Assembly: GCF_000955955.1 (NCBI RefSeq) | Contig: NZ_JYJG01000374.1 | Coordinates: 1 to 24,479 of the forward strand | From: Lentzea aerocolonigenes | GTDB taxonomy: Bacteria > Actinomycetota > Actinomycetes > Mycobacteriales > Pseudonocardiaceae | Length of the DNA: 24,479 nt | Direction: 5' to 3' | Shown: positions 1 to 10,319 of the stretch, one piece after another | How positions within the stretch are numbered: the stretch's first letter is position 1 | How the letters are laid out: the number at the start of each line of letters is the position of its first letter | The notes under the pieces: generated by a model | Seen by the model: the letters and a program-made list of their open reading frames with translations, nothing else | Database searches by the model: none | What the model was told of the DNA's origin: nothing | Translations under genes and position numbers: made by a program

Positions 1-4
1 CGCT

Positions 5-2290
5 CTAGGCCTGCTCCAGACGCACGATCACGGACTTGGAGGTCGGCGTGCCCGACGTGTCCGCCTTGGAGTCCAGCGGGATCAAGGGGTTCGCCTCGGG
101 GAAGTACGTGGCCACGCATCCCCGCGCGGTCGAGTAGGAGACGATCCGGAACGACTCGGCGCGGCGTTCCACCACGCCCGTCGGGTCGTCCTTCCACTCC
201 GACACGATGTTCACCATCTGACCGTCCCTGAACCCCAGCTGCTTGATGTCGTCGGGGTTCACGAACACCACGCGCCGGCCGTCCTTCACGCCGCGGTAGC
301 GGTCGTCCAGACCGTAGATCGTGGTGTTGTACTGGTCGTGGCTGCGCAGGGTCTGCATCACCAGGCGGCCTTCCGGCACCTCGATCACCGTCATCGGGGA
401 GGCCGTGAAGTTCGCCTTGCCGGTCGCCGTCGCGAACTCCTGCGAGTCGCGCGGCGGGTGGGGCAGCACGAATCCGTCGGGCTGACGCACCCGCGTGTTG
501 TAGTCGGTGCAGCCCGGCACCACGCGCGAGATGTGCTCGCGGATGATGTCGTAGTCCTTCTCGAACTGCTCCCACGCGACCGGATGCGACGATCCGAGCG
601 TCTTGCGCGCCAACCTGCACACGATCGACACCTCGGACAGCAGCTGGTCCGACGCGGGCTTCAACCGGCCGCGCGAGCGGTGCACGACCGACATCGAGTC
701 CTCGACCGTGACGAACTGCTCGCCCGAGTGCTGGACGTCGCTTTCGGTGCGCCCCAATGCGGGCAGGATCAGCGCGGTGCGACCGTGGACCACGTGCGAG
801 CGGTTGAGCTTCGTGGAGACGTGCACGGTCAACGAGCACTGTTCCAGCGCCTTCTCGGTCACCGGGGTGTCCGGGGTGGCGCTGACGAAGTTGCCGCCCA
901 TCGCGATGAACACCTTGCCGCGGCCGTGACGCATGGCGTTGATGGCGTCCACGGTGTCGAAGCCGTGCTTGCGCGGCACGGAGATGCTGAACTCGTTCTC
1001 CAGTGCCAGCAGGAACTTCTCCGGCATCTTCTCGTAGATGCCCATCGTGCGGTCGCCCTGCACGTTCGAGTGACCGCGCACCGGGCACAGGCCGGCACCG
1101 GGCTTGCCGATCATGCCGCGCAGGAACATGACGTTCACGACCTCTTGGATCGTGGGCACGCTGTGCTTGTGCTGCGTGAGGCCCATGGCCCAGCAGGCGA
1201 TCGTGCGCTTCGAGTCGACGAACATGCCGGCCACGCGCGTGATCTGCTCGCGGGTGAGGCCGGTCGCGGTGAGCACCGCGTCCCAGTCGAGCTCCTTGAC
1301 GTGTGCGGCGTAGGCGTCGAAGCCGTGCGTCTTGGCGTTGATGAAGTCGCGGTCGACCTTGTCCCACTCCAGCAGCAGGTGGCCGATCGCCTGGAACAGC
1401 GCCTGGTCGCCGCCGACCTTGATCTGCACGAACTCGTCGCACAGCGCGGTGCCGCGCCCTACCACGCCCGCGACGTTCTGCGGGTTCTTGAACCGCATCA
1501 GCCCGGCTTCCGGCAGCGGGTTCACGGCGATGATCTTCGCGCCGTTCTTCTTCGCGTCTTCCAGCGCGCTCAGCATGCGCGGGTGGTTCGTGCCGGGGTT
1601 CTGGCCGACGACCACGATCAGGTCGGCGAGGTCGAAGTCCTTGATCGACACCGAGCCCTTGCCGATGCCGATGGTCTGGTTCAGCGCGGAACCCGACGAC
1701 TCGTGGCACATGTTCGAGCAGTCCGGCAGGTTGTTGGTGCCGAACGAGCGGACCAGCAGCTGGTAGAGGAACGCGGCCTCGTTGCTGGTGCGGCCGGACG
1801 TGTAGAAGATCGCCTCATCGGGTGACGACAGGGCGTTCAGCTCGTCCGCGATCATGGTGAACGCGGCGTCCCAGCTGATCGGCGTGTAGTGCGTGGCGCC
1901 GGGCTTGAGCACCATCGGCTCGGTGAGGCGACCCTGCTGGCCGAGCCAGTAGTCGGTTTTCGTGCGCAGGCTCTCGATCGAGTGCTCGGCGAAGAACGCC
2001 GTCGTGATGCGCCGCTTGGTGGCTTCCTCGGCGACGGCCTTGGCGCCGTTCTCGCAGAACTCCGCCATCTTGCGGTGGCCCTGCGGCTCCGGCCACGCGC
2101 AACCGGGACAGTCGAAACCTTCACGCTGGTTGAGCAGGCGCAACGTCTTGACGGTCCGGCCGACACCCATCTGCTCGACCGCGCGGTCGAGCGACACGAG
2201 CACGCCGGGAATACCCGCCGCCCATGTCTTGGGGGTGCTGACTTCGAGCGCGGACTCGTCGACGTCGTGCTGCGGGGGCTTGCTGCTCAT
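5..2290 (-). CDS. FdhF/YdeP-family molybdopterin oxidoreductase (formate dehydrogenase-like alpha subunit)
   Basis: The 761-residue product reads as a cytoplasmic molybdopterin (bis-MGD) oxidoreductase of the FdhF/YdeP family, and its length is normal for that family. An N-terminal cysteine cluster (C61-x2-C64, then C79) sits in a CPGCAWPEP motif. The molybdopterin domain follows, with FYTSGRTSNEAA near 162-173, LPDCSNMCHESSG near 188-200 and VVGQNPGTNHPR near 230. The C-terminal dinucleotide-binding domain contains the RSHDQYNTTIYG-type segment. C195 in NMCHESSG is a plausible Mo ligand, but that is inference. No signal peptide is visible. ATG 2290 is supported by family length; the Shine-Dalgarno is poor. 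The real substrate of YdeP-like enzymes is uncertain, so formate dehydrogenase activity should not be assumed. The gene is complete, with its stop at the very edge of the window. No fdhD or electron-transfer subunit is visible. Confidence 0.9.
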   Translation of the reverse strand: MSSKPPQHDVDESALEVSTPKTWAAGIPGVLVSLDRAVEQMGVGRTVKTLRLLNQREGFDCPGCAWPEPQGHRKMAEFCENGAKAVAEEATKRRITTAFFAEHSIESLRTKTDYWLGQQGRLTEPMVLKPGATHYTPISWDAAFTMIADELNALSSPDEAIFYTSGRTSNEAAFLYQLLVRSFGTNNLPDCSNMCHESSGSALNQTIGIGKGSVSIKDFDLADLIVVVGQNPGTNHPRMLSALEDAKKNGAKIIAVNPLPEAGLMRFKNPQNVAGVVGRGTALCDEFVQIKVGGDQALFQAIGHLLLEWDKVDRDFINAKTHGFDAYAAHVKELDWDAVLTATGLTREQITRVAGMFVDSKRTIACWAMGLTQHKHSVPTIQEVVNVMFLRGMIGKPGAGLCPVRGHSNVQGDRTMGIYEKMPEKFLLALENEFSISVPRKHGFDTVDAINAMRHGRGKVFIAMGGNFVSATPDTPVTEKALEQCSLTVHVSTKLNRSHVVHGRTALILPALGRTESDVQHSGEQFVTVEDSMSVVHRSRGRLKPASDQLLSEVSIVCRLARKTLGSSHPVAWEQFEKDYDIIREHISRVVPGCTDYNTRVRQPDGFVLPHPPRDSQEFATATGKANFTASPMTVIEVPEGRLVMQTLRSHDQYNTTIYGLDDRYRGVKDGRRVVFVNPDDIKQLGFRDGQMVNIVSEWKDDPTGVVERRAESFRIVSYSTARGCVATYFPEANPLIPLDSKADTSGTPTSKSVIVRLEQA

Positions 2291-2384
2291 GGGTTCATTC
2301 TTCGCTGATCGACGTCGGCGCCGCCAGCGCCCCCGAAGAACGCGGCGGCGTCGTCGTCACGGGCCCCAAGGGGTTGGACGGTCC

Positions 2385-2411
2385 GTGACGGCAATTGTGA
2401 TCGCCGTCACT
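2385..2411. promoter_or_regulatory. Inverted repeat with CRP/GlxR-like site upstream of the molybdopterin oxidoreductase gene
   Basis: GTGACGGC (2385-2392) and GCCGTCAC (2403-2410) are perfect 8-bp arms around a 10-nt centre. Overlapping the right arm, TGTGATCGCCGTCACT (2396-2411) matches the CRP/GlxR consensus TGTGA-N6-TCACA at 9 of 10 defined positions. The site lies about 110 nt upstream of the minus-strand start at 2290 and about 27 nt past the stop of the preceding minus-strand gene. A regulatory operator is the favoured reading. A transcription terminator for the upstream membrane-protein genes is the alternative, although no T-run follows it on the minus strand. Confidence 0.5.
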
Positions 2412-2437
2412 CCCGCCCGGCACCTCTGAAAGGGTGA

Positions 2438-3295
2438 TCAATCGCAGGTGTTCTCGTCGGGCATCTGCCCGTCCACGGAGAAGTACTTCCGCTCGTCTCC
2501 CGGCAGGCCCTCGCCCGGCTTGGACGGTTCGGTGAACTGCGGCGCGAGGAAACCCTGCTTCGCCGCCTCGCACGCGATCGAGTACTGGAACCCGTCGGAG
2601 TCCGCGAGCCACAACCCGTCCGGCGTGACCATGTAGGTCACCTTCTCGCGGATCGCCGCGACGATCTCCATCTGGTCGACGAGCTTCTTCGGGTCCGGCG
2701 GCTCGAACGCGTACGCGAAGACGTAGTCCGTCGTCACCGCGGGATAGCCGTCCTTCTCGCCGAGCGTCATCTTCCCGGTCACCCGGATGCCGTTCGGGAG
2801 CAGTTTCGTGCCCGTCTTGAGCAGCGTGACCCAGCCGGACAGCTCCTTGCTGACGTGCTCGCGCACTTCCGGGGCCAGCATCGCGAGGAACTTGTCGGGC
2901 TTGTGGTCGTAGAGCGTCGCGGGGTCCATCCGGGAGGCGACGAGCGCCTGCCGCACCTGCTCGTACACCGGGTTGCCGTCCGGCGCGACGATCCCCTTCT
3001 CGCCCTCCGGCCACTGCTCGGCCGGCGTGCTCGCGAACGGGATCTGGGTGTTGACGCCGATCTGGGGCAGTTTCACGTCCGGCAACGACACCTCGCCGAA
3101 CTTGCCGGCTTTGTAGAAGCCGAACACCACGGCGCCGATGACCAGCAACGCGATGACGGACACGATCGTGCCGCCGTGCCGCTGCCCGCGCGCCTGCCGT
3201 CGTTGCCGGCGGATCTCCTTCTTGGCGCGCTTGTTCGCGGCGCGGATCCAGGCCGCGTCCTTGAGGTCCGGGTGGTCCTCGATGTCGTTCTGCAC
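2438..3295 (-). CDS. Single-pass membrane protein, unknown function (paralog 1 of tandem pair)
   Basis: This is a 285-residue protein of no family I recognise. It has a short acidic N-terminus (NDIEDHPDLKDAAW), a very basic stretch at about 21-40 rich in K and R, one hydrophobic helix at about 42-62, and a ~220-residue region that the positive-inside rule places outside the membrane. Landmarks there are WPEGEKGIV, KLLPNGIRVTGK and FAYAFEPPDP. Two cysteines near the C-terminus (in SIACEAAK and ENTCD) match the two in the upstream paralog and could form a disulfide. GTG 3295 is chosen because a GGGGGA Shine-Dalgarno lies just upstream and the N-terminus then lines up with the paralog. Spacing of 73 bp suggests co-transcription with the paralog at 3369-4115. 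Confidence 0.8.
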   Translation of the reverse strand: MQNDIEDHPDLKDAAWIRAANKRAKKEIRRQRRQARGQRHGGTIVSVIALLVIGAVVFGFYKAGKFGEVSLPDVKLPQIGVNTQIPFASTPAEQWPEGEKGIVAPDGNPVYEQVRQALVASRMDPATLYDHKPDKFLAMLAPEVREHVSKELSGWVTLLKTGTKLLPNGIRVTGKMTLGEKDGYPAVTTDYVFAYAFEPPDPKKLVDQMEIVAAIREKVTYMVTPDGLWLADSDGFQYSIACEAAKQGFLAPQFTEPSKPGEGLPGDERKYFSVDGQMPDENTCD

Positions 3296-3368
3296 TTCAT
3301 CCCCCAGGTGGTTCAGATCTCGCCGCTGGGAACACCACGCTCGTGGGCTCGTCGCGGTTGCCGCGCCG

Positions 3369-4115
3369 TCAGCAGGGCTGCCGGGCCTCGGCGAACTTCG
3401 GTGCCACCAGACCGGTCACGTAGGCCCCGCAGGCCGCGTCGTGCCACCGGATGCCGGAGTTGGTGATCCGCAGGCCTCCCGGCGTCTGCTGGAGGTCGAG
3501 GCGTGCCTCCGCCATCACGATGAAGTCCTCTGGGCGGTGGATCGCGGCCGGGTCGTCGGGCGCGAAGGCGTACGCGATCCGGAAGTCGGTGCGGACGACC
3601 TTCTCGCCCTGCTCGTTGACGACCTCGCCGATGGTGCCCTGCGCCTTGACGCCGTTCGGCAGCAGTTGCACGCCAGGGCTGAGCTGGGTCACGAACAGCG
3701 GCAGCTGCTGGCGCCAGACCGGCCTGGCCGCCTCCGGGAACAGGGCCAGGAACGCCGCGCCGTCTCGTCGTTCGAGCTCGGCCGGGTCGATCCGGGCCGC
3801 GATGACGGCCTTGCGCATCTCGTCGAACTCGGGTGCCGCCACGACAGCCCGTTCACCGTCCGCCCACGACTCGTAGTCCGTGCCGGCGAACGGCCGCGAG
3901 AAGTCCACGCCGGGTCGTTCGGCAGGCGTGTTCCCGAGCCACTCGGGCGCGTACTGCCAGGCCACGACGGCGATCAGGGCGATGGCGGCGAGAGCGGCGA
4001 CCGCGATTGTCTTGCCCGCCGTGCGCTGCTCACGGCGCCACTCGCGCTCCACGCGCTTGCCCCACTGGGCGTCGCGCAGGTCAGGATGATCTTCAATTCC
4101 CCCAGGAATCCCCAC
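3369..4115 (-). CDS. Single-pass membrane protein, unknown function (paralog 2 of tandem pair)
   Basis: This 248-residue protein has the same architecture as its downstream neighbour. The N-terminus GIEDHPDLRDAQWGKR matches the other copy's DIEDHPDLKDAAW, and it is followed by a basic segment, one membrane helix at about 34-55 and an extracytoplasmic region. Shared landmarks include W-x-x-GE, LLPNG, F-x-x-AYAF-x-P-x-DP and two C-terminal cysteines (DAACGAY, QPC-stop). It lacks the ~30-residue C-terminal extension of the other copy. The GTG start at 4115 is favoured by the alignment. A TACGAT -10 box lies 9 nt upstream on the minus strand, so the mRNA may be leaderless. It is divergent from valS with only 85 bp between starts. 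Function is unknown; the pair looks like a lineage-restricted envelope family. Confidence 0.78.
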   Translation of the reverse strand: MGIPGGIEDHPDLRDAQWGKRVEREWRREQRTAGKTIAVAALAAIALIAVVAWQYAPEWLGNTPAERPGVDFSRPFAGTDYESWADGERAVVAAPEFDEMRKAVIAARIDPAELERRDGAAFLALFPEAARPVWRQQLPLFVTQLSPGVQLLPNGVKAQGTIGEVVNEQGEKVVRTDFRIAYAFAPDDPAAIHRPEDFIVMAEARLDLQQTPGGLRITNSGIRWHDAACGAYVTGLVAPKFAEARQPC

Positions 4116-4124
4116 GAGCGGGGG

Positions 4125-4130
4125 ATCGTA
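4125..4130 (-). promoter_or_regulatory. -10 box for the tandem membrane-protein genes (minus strand)
   Basis: On the minus strand this reads TACGAT (TANNNT), 9 nt before the GTG at 4115, with no Shine-Dalgarno between. This is the spacing expected of a leaderless or near-leaderless actinobacterial transcript. No convincing -35 was seen. Confidence 0.4.
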
Positions 4131-4186
4131 GCCACTCGGCGTCTCGTTAGCAGGTATCTCGTTTCAAGTCGATACCCACGCCTCCG

Positions 4187-4192
4187 TAGACT
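4187..4192 (+). promoter_or_regulatory. -10 box for the valS operon, implying a leaderless start
   Basis: TAGACT fits TANNNT and ends 8 nt before GTG 4201, with no Shine-Dalgarno in between. This supports 4201 as both transcription and translation start for valS. The TTGACA string at 4192-4197 is too close to the gene to act as its -35. Confidence 0.45.
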
Positions 4193-4200
4193 TGACAGCT

Positions 4201-6828
<2,628 letters not shown>

Positions 6829-6832
6829 TTCC

Positions 6833-8170
6833 GTGGAAACCAACCTCGACGAGTTCCTCGACGTCGAGAACGAGCTCAACCAGCGGTGGCCCGAGACCAA
6901 GCTCGAGCCGTCGCTGGACCGGATCAAGGCGCTGGCGCACGTGCTCGGCGACCCGCAGACGAACTACCCCGTGGTTCAGCTGACGGGCACCAACGGCAAG
7001 ACGTCGACGTCCCGCATGGCCGATGCGCTGTTCACGCGCATCGGTCTGCGGACCGGCCGCTACACGAGCCCGCACCTGCAGCTCGCGACCGAGCGGATCA
7101 GCCTCGACAACCAGCCGATCGACCCCGATCGCTACGTCGAGGTCTACCGCGACATCGAGCCGTACATCGCGATGGCCGACGCGAAGTCCGAGATCCGCCT
7201 GAGCAAGTTCGAGGTGCTCACCGCGATGGCCTACGCGGCCTTCGCGGACGCGCCGGTCGACGTCGCGGTCGTCGAGGTCGGCCTGGGCGGCACGTGGGAC
7301 GCGACGTCCATCATGGACGCGAAGATCGCTGTGGTGACCCCGATCGGTCTCGACCACACCGAGTACCTGGGCAACCGCGTCGAGGACATCGCCCGCGAGA
7401 AGGCCGGCATCATCAAGCCGGACTCCGTCGCGATCGTCGGCGAGCAGACGCCAGAGGCGATGAAGGTCATCCTCGAGCGCGTGGCCGAGGTGGACGCCAT
7501 GATCGCCCGTTTCGGCAGCGAGTTCGGGGTCATCTCGCGCGCCGTGGCCGTCGGCGGCCAGATGATCACGTTGCAGGGCCTCGGCGGCGTCTACGAGGAC
7601 ATCTTCCTTCCGCTGCACGGCGAGCACCAGGCGGCCAACGCCGCTCTGGCGCTGGCGTCGGTGGAGGCGTTCTTCGGCGCCGGCCCCGAACGCCAGATCG
7701 ACATCGAGGCGGTGCGCGAAGGCTTCGCGTCGGTCGTCACGCCGGGCCGCCTGGAGCGCGTTCGCTCCTCGCCCAACGTCTTCGTGGACGCCGCGCACAA
7801 CCCGCACGGCGCCGCCGCTCTGGCTCGCGCGCTGGACTCCGAGTTCGGCTTCCGCAAGCTCGTCGCGGTCGTCGCGGTCATGTCCGACAAGGACGCCGAG
7901 GGCATCCTCTCGGCTCTGGAACCGGTCGTGCAGGAGCTGGTGATCACCACCAACTCGTCCCCGCGCGCCATGGACCCGGACGTGCTCGCCGGCATCGCCG
8001 TCCCGATCTTCGGCGAGGACCGCTTCGAGGTGCGCCCGCGCCTCGACGACGCCATCGAGGAAGCCATCCACCTCACCGAGGACGAGCTGTCCGGCGGCGG
8101 CGTGATCGTCACCGGCTCGGTCGTCACCGCGGGCGAGGCCCGTGCGCTGTTCGGAAAGGAGCCGGCATGA
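6833..8170 (+). CDS. folC: Bifunctional folylpolyglutamate synthase / dihydrofolate synthase
   Basis: This cytoplasmic Mur-ligase-family ATPase adds L-glutamate to dihydropteroate and to (tetrahydro)folates. The product has 445 residues. The ATP-binding loop GTNGKT is at 52-57, followed by RTGRYTSPHLQLATERI (folate-binding loop region), EVGLGGTWDATS, GLDHTEYLG, the HGEHQAANAALAL segment of the central domain and VDAAHNPHGAAAL of the C-terminal domain. All are standard FolC signatures. GTG 6833 lies 4 nt after the valS stop, and its Shine-Dalgarno GGAGG is inside the end of valS, so the genes are translationally coupled. In many actinobacteria folC also follows valS. Confidence 0.97.
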   Translation: METNLDEFLDVENELNQRWPETKLEPSLDRIKALAHVLGDPQTNYPVVQLTGTNGKTSTSRMADALFTRIGLRTGRYTSPHLQLATERISLDNQPIDPDRYVEVYRDIEPYIAMADAKSEIRLSKFEVLTAMAYAAFADAPVDVAVVEVGLGGTWDATSIMDAKIAVVTPIGLDHTEYLGNRVEDIAREKAGIIKPDSVAIVGEQTPEAMKVILERVAEVDAMIARFGSEFGVISRAVAVGGQMITLQGLGGVYEDIFLPLHGEHQAANAALALASVEAFFGAGPERQIDIEAVREGFASVVTPGRLERVRSSPNVFVDAAHNPHGAAALARALDSEFGFRKLVAVVAVMSDKDAEGILSALEPVVQELVITTNSSPRAMDPDVLAGIAVPIFGEDRFEVRPRLDDAIEEAIHLTEDELSGGGVIVTGSVVTAGEARALFGKEPA

Positions 8171-8571
8171 CCGAGGCTGCGTCCACCCCGGCACCTCTGA
8201 AGAAGGACCCGATGAAGGCGTTCCGGGGCATCATGGCCGGCACGCTGATCCTCGAGGTCATCGTCGTGGCCCTGGCCCTGCCGGTGATCGCCAAGCTGCA
8301 CGGCGGCGTCGGCACGCTCGTCGGCTGGACCGCGTTCGGCTTCATCGCGGTGTTCATCGCGATGTGCGCCTTCGTCCGCCGCCCGTGGGCCATCGCCGCG
8401 GTCGTGGCCCTGCACGTGCTGCTGATCGCGACCTGGTTCTTGCTGCCCGCGCTGGGCGTGATCGGCGTGATCTTCGGCCTGGTGTGGGCCTACCTGCTGT
8501 GGCTGCGCAAGGACCTGCTCAAGCGCATGGCGGAGGGCCGCCTCCCCGCGCAGCAACAACAGCAGTCCTGA
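8167..8571 (+). CDS. DUF4233 family integral membrane protein
   Basis: The product is a 134-residue protein with four predicted membrane helices (about 19-42, 45-67, 70-93 and 95-112). It has a short hydrophilic N-terminus and a charged, glutamine-rich tail ending in QQQQQS. It matches the actinobacterial DUF4233 proteins found immediately downstream of folC. The biochemical role is unknown, although the conserved position suggests a link to folate or nucleotide metabolism. ATG 8167 overlaps the folC stop as ATGA, and AAAGGAG provides the ribosome-binding site. An upstream extension of the frame through folC is only a shadow. The stop codon directly abuts the stop of the convergent lipoprotein gene, leaving no room for a terminator. 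Confidence 0.9.
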   Translation: MTEAASTPAPLKKDPMKAFRGIMAGTLILEVIVVALALPVIAKLHGGVGTLVGWTAFGFIAVFIAMCAFVRRPWAIAAVVALHVLLIATWFLLPALGVIGVIFGLVWAYLLWLRKDLLKRMAEGRLPAQQQQQS

Positions 8572-9264
8572 TCAGGTCCGGTCGTAGGCCATCAAGGCAT
8601 CCGCAGCCAGCAACACCTTCCGGTCCGCGTCGTCGTAGTCGGCCTTGAACGGCGTCCTGGCGTCGCTGCTCCGCTGCAGTTCGACGCTCCACACCGACCC
8701 GTGGCCGGGGATCTCGATCGTGTAGGCGGCCTGGTCGGAGGTGGCGAACCTGGGCATCTCGGTGCGCACCGCCTTGCGTCCCTTCACCTGCGTGACGGTG
8801 CCGAGCGGGTTCGGCTCGGTGAACCAGTCGAACGAGGCATTACCGGGCTCGTAGGGCGCCAGATGAATACTCAGGGTGTTGTTCAGCCCGGTCTTCCTGC
8901 TGACCGCTATTTGGCAATAAAACTTGCTGGAGATCACGCGGATGACGTCTTTCGTGCCCAGCACTTTCTCGGCGACGTCGTCCGTGATGGCTGCACACCA
9001 GTAATAGGGACCCCACTGCGCACCCTTGCCGATGCCGGTCTCGTCCTCGTTGATGGGCTTCACCTGAGAGAAGGTGTGCGGCTCGGGCGCAGTCCACGCG
9101 ACGCACGACTCCGGATCACCGGTGAGCACGTTGTCGCAGTTCTCCTGAGGCCCGGCCGCAGGCGTCGGCGGAGTGATCTTGGCGGGGACCGCCTTCGGTT
9201 CCACTGACGAACACGAAGCGAGCAGTAATGCGGCGCTGACGAAAAGCGCCAATGAACGAACCAT
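8572..9264 (-). CDS. DUF3558-like lipoprotein
   Basis: From ATG 9264 the product is 230 residues and starts with a lipoprotein signal peptide, MVRSLALFVSAALLLASC. The lipobox LASC places the lipidated cysteine at residue 18. A Pro-rich linker follows (about 22-40). The globular part carries cysteines at 43, 54, 90 and 117. The segment around C90 (WCAAITDDVAEKVLG) resembles the DUF3558 core, in which C-x-L-x-T-x-E-x-A-x-x-x-LG is typical, but this copy is divergent. The frame stays open 19 codons further upstream to 9321, but that extension would bury the signal peptide, so 9264 is chosen. A GAGGG element lies 12-13 nt upstream. It is divergent from the ESX cassette and convergent with DUF4233. 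Substrate or partner is unknown. Confidence 0.82.
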   Translation of the reverse strand: MVRSLALFVSAALLLASCSSVEPKAVPAKITPPTPAAGPQENCDNVLTGDPESCVAWTAPEPHTFSQVKPINEDETGIGKGAQWGPYYWCAAITDDVAEKVLGTKDVIRVISSKFYCQIAVSRKTGLNNTLSIHLAPYEPGNASFDWFTEPNPLGTVTQVKGRKAVRTEMPRFATSDQAAYTIEIPGHGSVWSVELQRSSDARTPFKADYDDADRKVLLAADALMAYDRT

Positions 9265-9340
9265 GCCGCACTTCGTACCCTCACATGTCGCAATGCGATG
9301 GTGACACTTCGTCGTGTTCACCCGATCGTGCCTGGAACCC

Positions 9341-9370
9341 CGGACAAGGCCCCTGACCCGGCGCTATGCT
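9341..9370 (+). promoter_or_regulatory. Candidate promoter of the ESX accessory cassette
   Basis: CGGACA (9341-9346) and TATGCT (9365-9370) are separated by 18 bp and resemble SigA-type -35 and -10 boxes. Transcription would start near 9377, giving a ~30-nt leader that includes a strong AAGGAGG ribosome-binding site before ATG 9407. Confidence 0.5.
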
Positions 9371-9406
9371 GCTTAGCGCACGAATCTGCAAGGAGGGGTA
9401 CTGGGG

Positions 9407-9712
9407 ATGACTGGGACCAAGGTCGATCTGGAGACGCTGCGCGCCGCCATCAAGGAGTACGAGTCGATCAAGGACGAGCTGTTGCAGGCTCACTCCTCTG
9501 GCGAGGTGCTGACGGCGGTCAAGGGCGCAGGCAAGGACATGCCGAGTCAGGTCTACGCGACCTGGGCCGCCGCCGCGGGCAAAGCGCACCAGGACTCCAA
9601 CAAGCAGCTCCAGGACGCACTGACCACCAGGATCGACAACCTGAAGGCCACGCTGGCTCAGTACGAGCGGACTGAGCAGGGCAACCAGGCAAACCTCAAG
9701 CCGAAGGACTGA
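9407..9712 (+). CDS. WXG100/ESX-like small helical protein
   Basis: This 101-residue protein has no signal peptide, and its predicted fold is two amphipathic helices (about 6-30 and 46-88) joined by a short turn, as in ESAT-6/WXG100 proteins. The exact WXG tripeptide is missing; the turn reads VYATWAAAAG around W53. A YxxxE motif (Y86-ERT-E90) follows helix 2, which is where type VII secretion substrates carry their export signal. The next genes encode a PPE-like protein and EspG, consistent with this being the small partner of a secreted heterodimer. The ribosome-binding site AAGGAGG is strong. The family call rests on fold, length, motif and context, not on a clear sequence match. Confidence 0.68.
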   Translation: MTGTKVDLETLRAAIKEYESIKDELLQAHSSGEVLTAVKGAGKDMPSQVYATWAAAAGKAHQDSNKQLQDALTTRIDNLKATLAQYERTEQGNQANLKPKD

Positions 9713-9716
9713 GCTG

Positions 9717-10319
9717 TTGCGCATCCGAACCATCGCCGCCGGCGCCGCTGCACTCGCACTGCTGGCCGGTTGCGGCACGGGTAATGGCGGTACCACCGGT
9801 ACGCCGACGACTGTCACCCAGCCGACCAGCGACAGCAACAGTGCGCCCAAGATCAAGAGTCCTCTCGACCTGAAAGCCTTCGAGGCCGACCCGTGCAGCA
9901 CGGTGACCGCGGCCCAGGTTCAGGCGTTCGGGCTACCGGGAGTCAGCGGCAAGGTGAACGCGACCTCTCCTGGGCCCGCATGCAGCTGGTTGGGCTCGAG
10001 CACCCCGGCGAAGATGACTCCCGCCGTGTCGATCTTCCCTGAGGGCACGAACCTCTCGACCATTCTCCCCAACAAGGACACCACCTACGAGAAGTTCGAG
10101 CAGCTGCCGGACATCCAGGGTTACCCCTCGTACATGGCCCTGGTGTCCGACCAGCGCAGCGGCGGCAACTGCTCGGTTCTCACCGGCGTCTCCGATACGA
10201 AGGCGATCCTCACCAGCTTCCAGAGCGACAAGGGCAGCCCCAAGTACGCGGACCCGTGTGCTGCGGCCACCGAGTTCGCCAATCTCGCCATCACCACGAT
10301 CAAGGCAGGTGCGAAATGA
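9717..10319 (+). CDS. DUF3558 domain lipoprotein
   Basis: This 200-residue exported lipoprotein has a signal peptide of about 18 residues ending in the lipobox LLAGC, with the lipidated cysteine at 19. A Thr/Ser/Gly-rich linker spans about 20-48. The DUF3558 domain follows from DPCSTVTAAQVQAFGLPG, with the expected four cysteines at 60, 89 (ACSWLG), 152 (NCSV) and 181 (DPCAAA). The start is TTG 9717, 4 nt after the previous stop, with AAGGA at 9704-9708 as ribosome-binding site. It ends in an ATGA overlap with the PPE-like gene, so it is part of one polycistronic unit. DUF3558 lipoproteins are common in actinobacteria and have no established activity. Its place here suggests a surface partner of the ESX substrates. 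Confidence 0.88.
   Translation: MRIRTIAAGAAALALLAGCGTGNGGTTGTPTTVTQPTSDSNSAPKIKSPLDLKAFEADPCSTVTAAQVQAFGLPGVSGKVNATSPGPACSWLGSSTPAKMTPAVSIFPEGTNLSTILPNKDTTYEKFEQLPDIQGYPSYMALVSDQRSGGNCSVLTGVSDTKAILTSFQSDKGSPKYADPCAAATEFANLAITTIKAGAK

Noticed and set aside
338..1825. 495-codon open frame on the plus strand opposite the molybdo-enzyme
   Set aside because: It is antisense to a well-supported gene, and its Arg/His/Val/Asp-rich composition with no motif is typical of GC-rich shadow frames.
4192..4197. TTGACA string just before valS, resembling a -35 box
   Set aside because: Any -10 box at normal spacing would fall inside valS codons, and a better-placed TAGACT -10 overlaps it.
6886..8166. Long upstream in-frame extension of the DUF4233 frame through folC
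   Set aside because: The extension is an Arg/Gly-rich shadow of folC. The real start is ATG 8167 with AAAGGAG.
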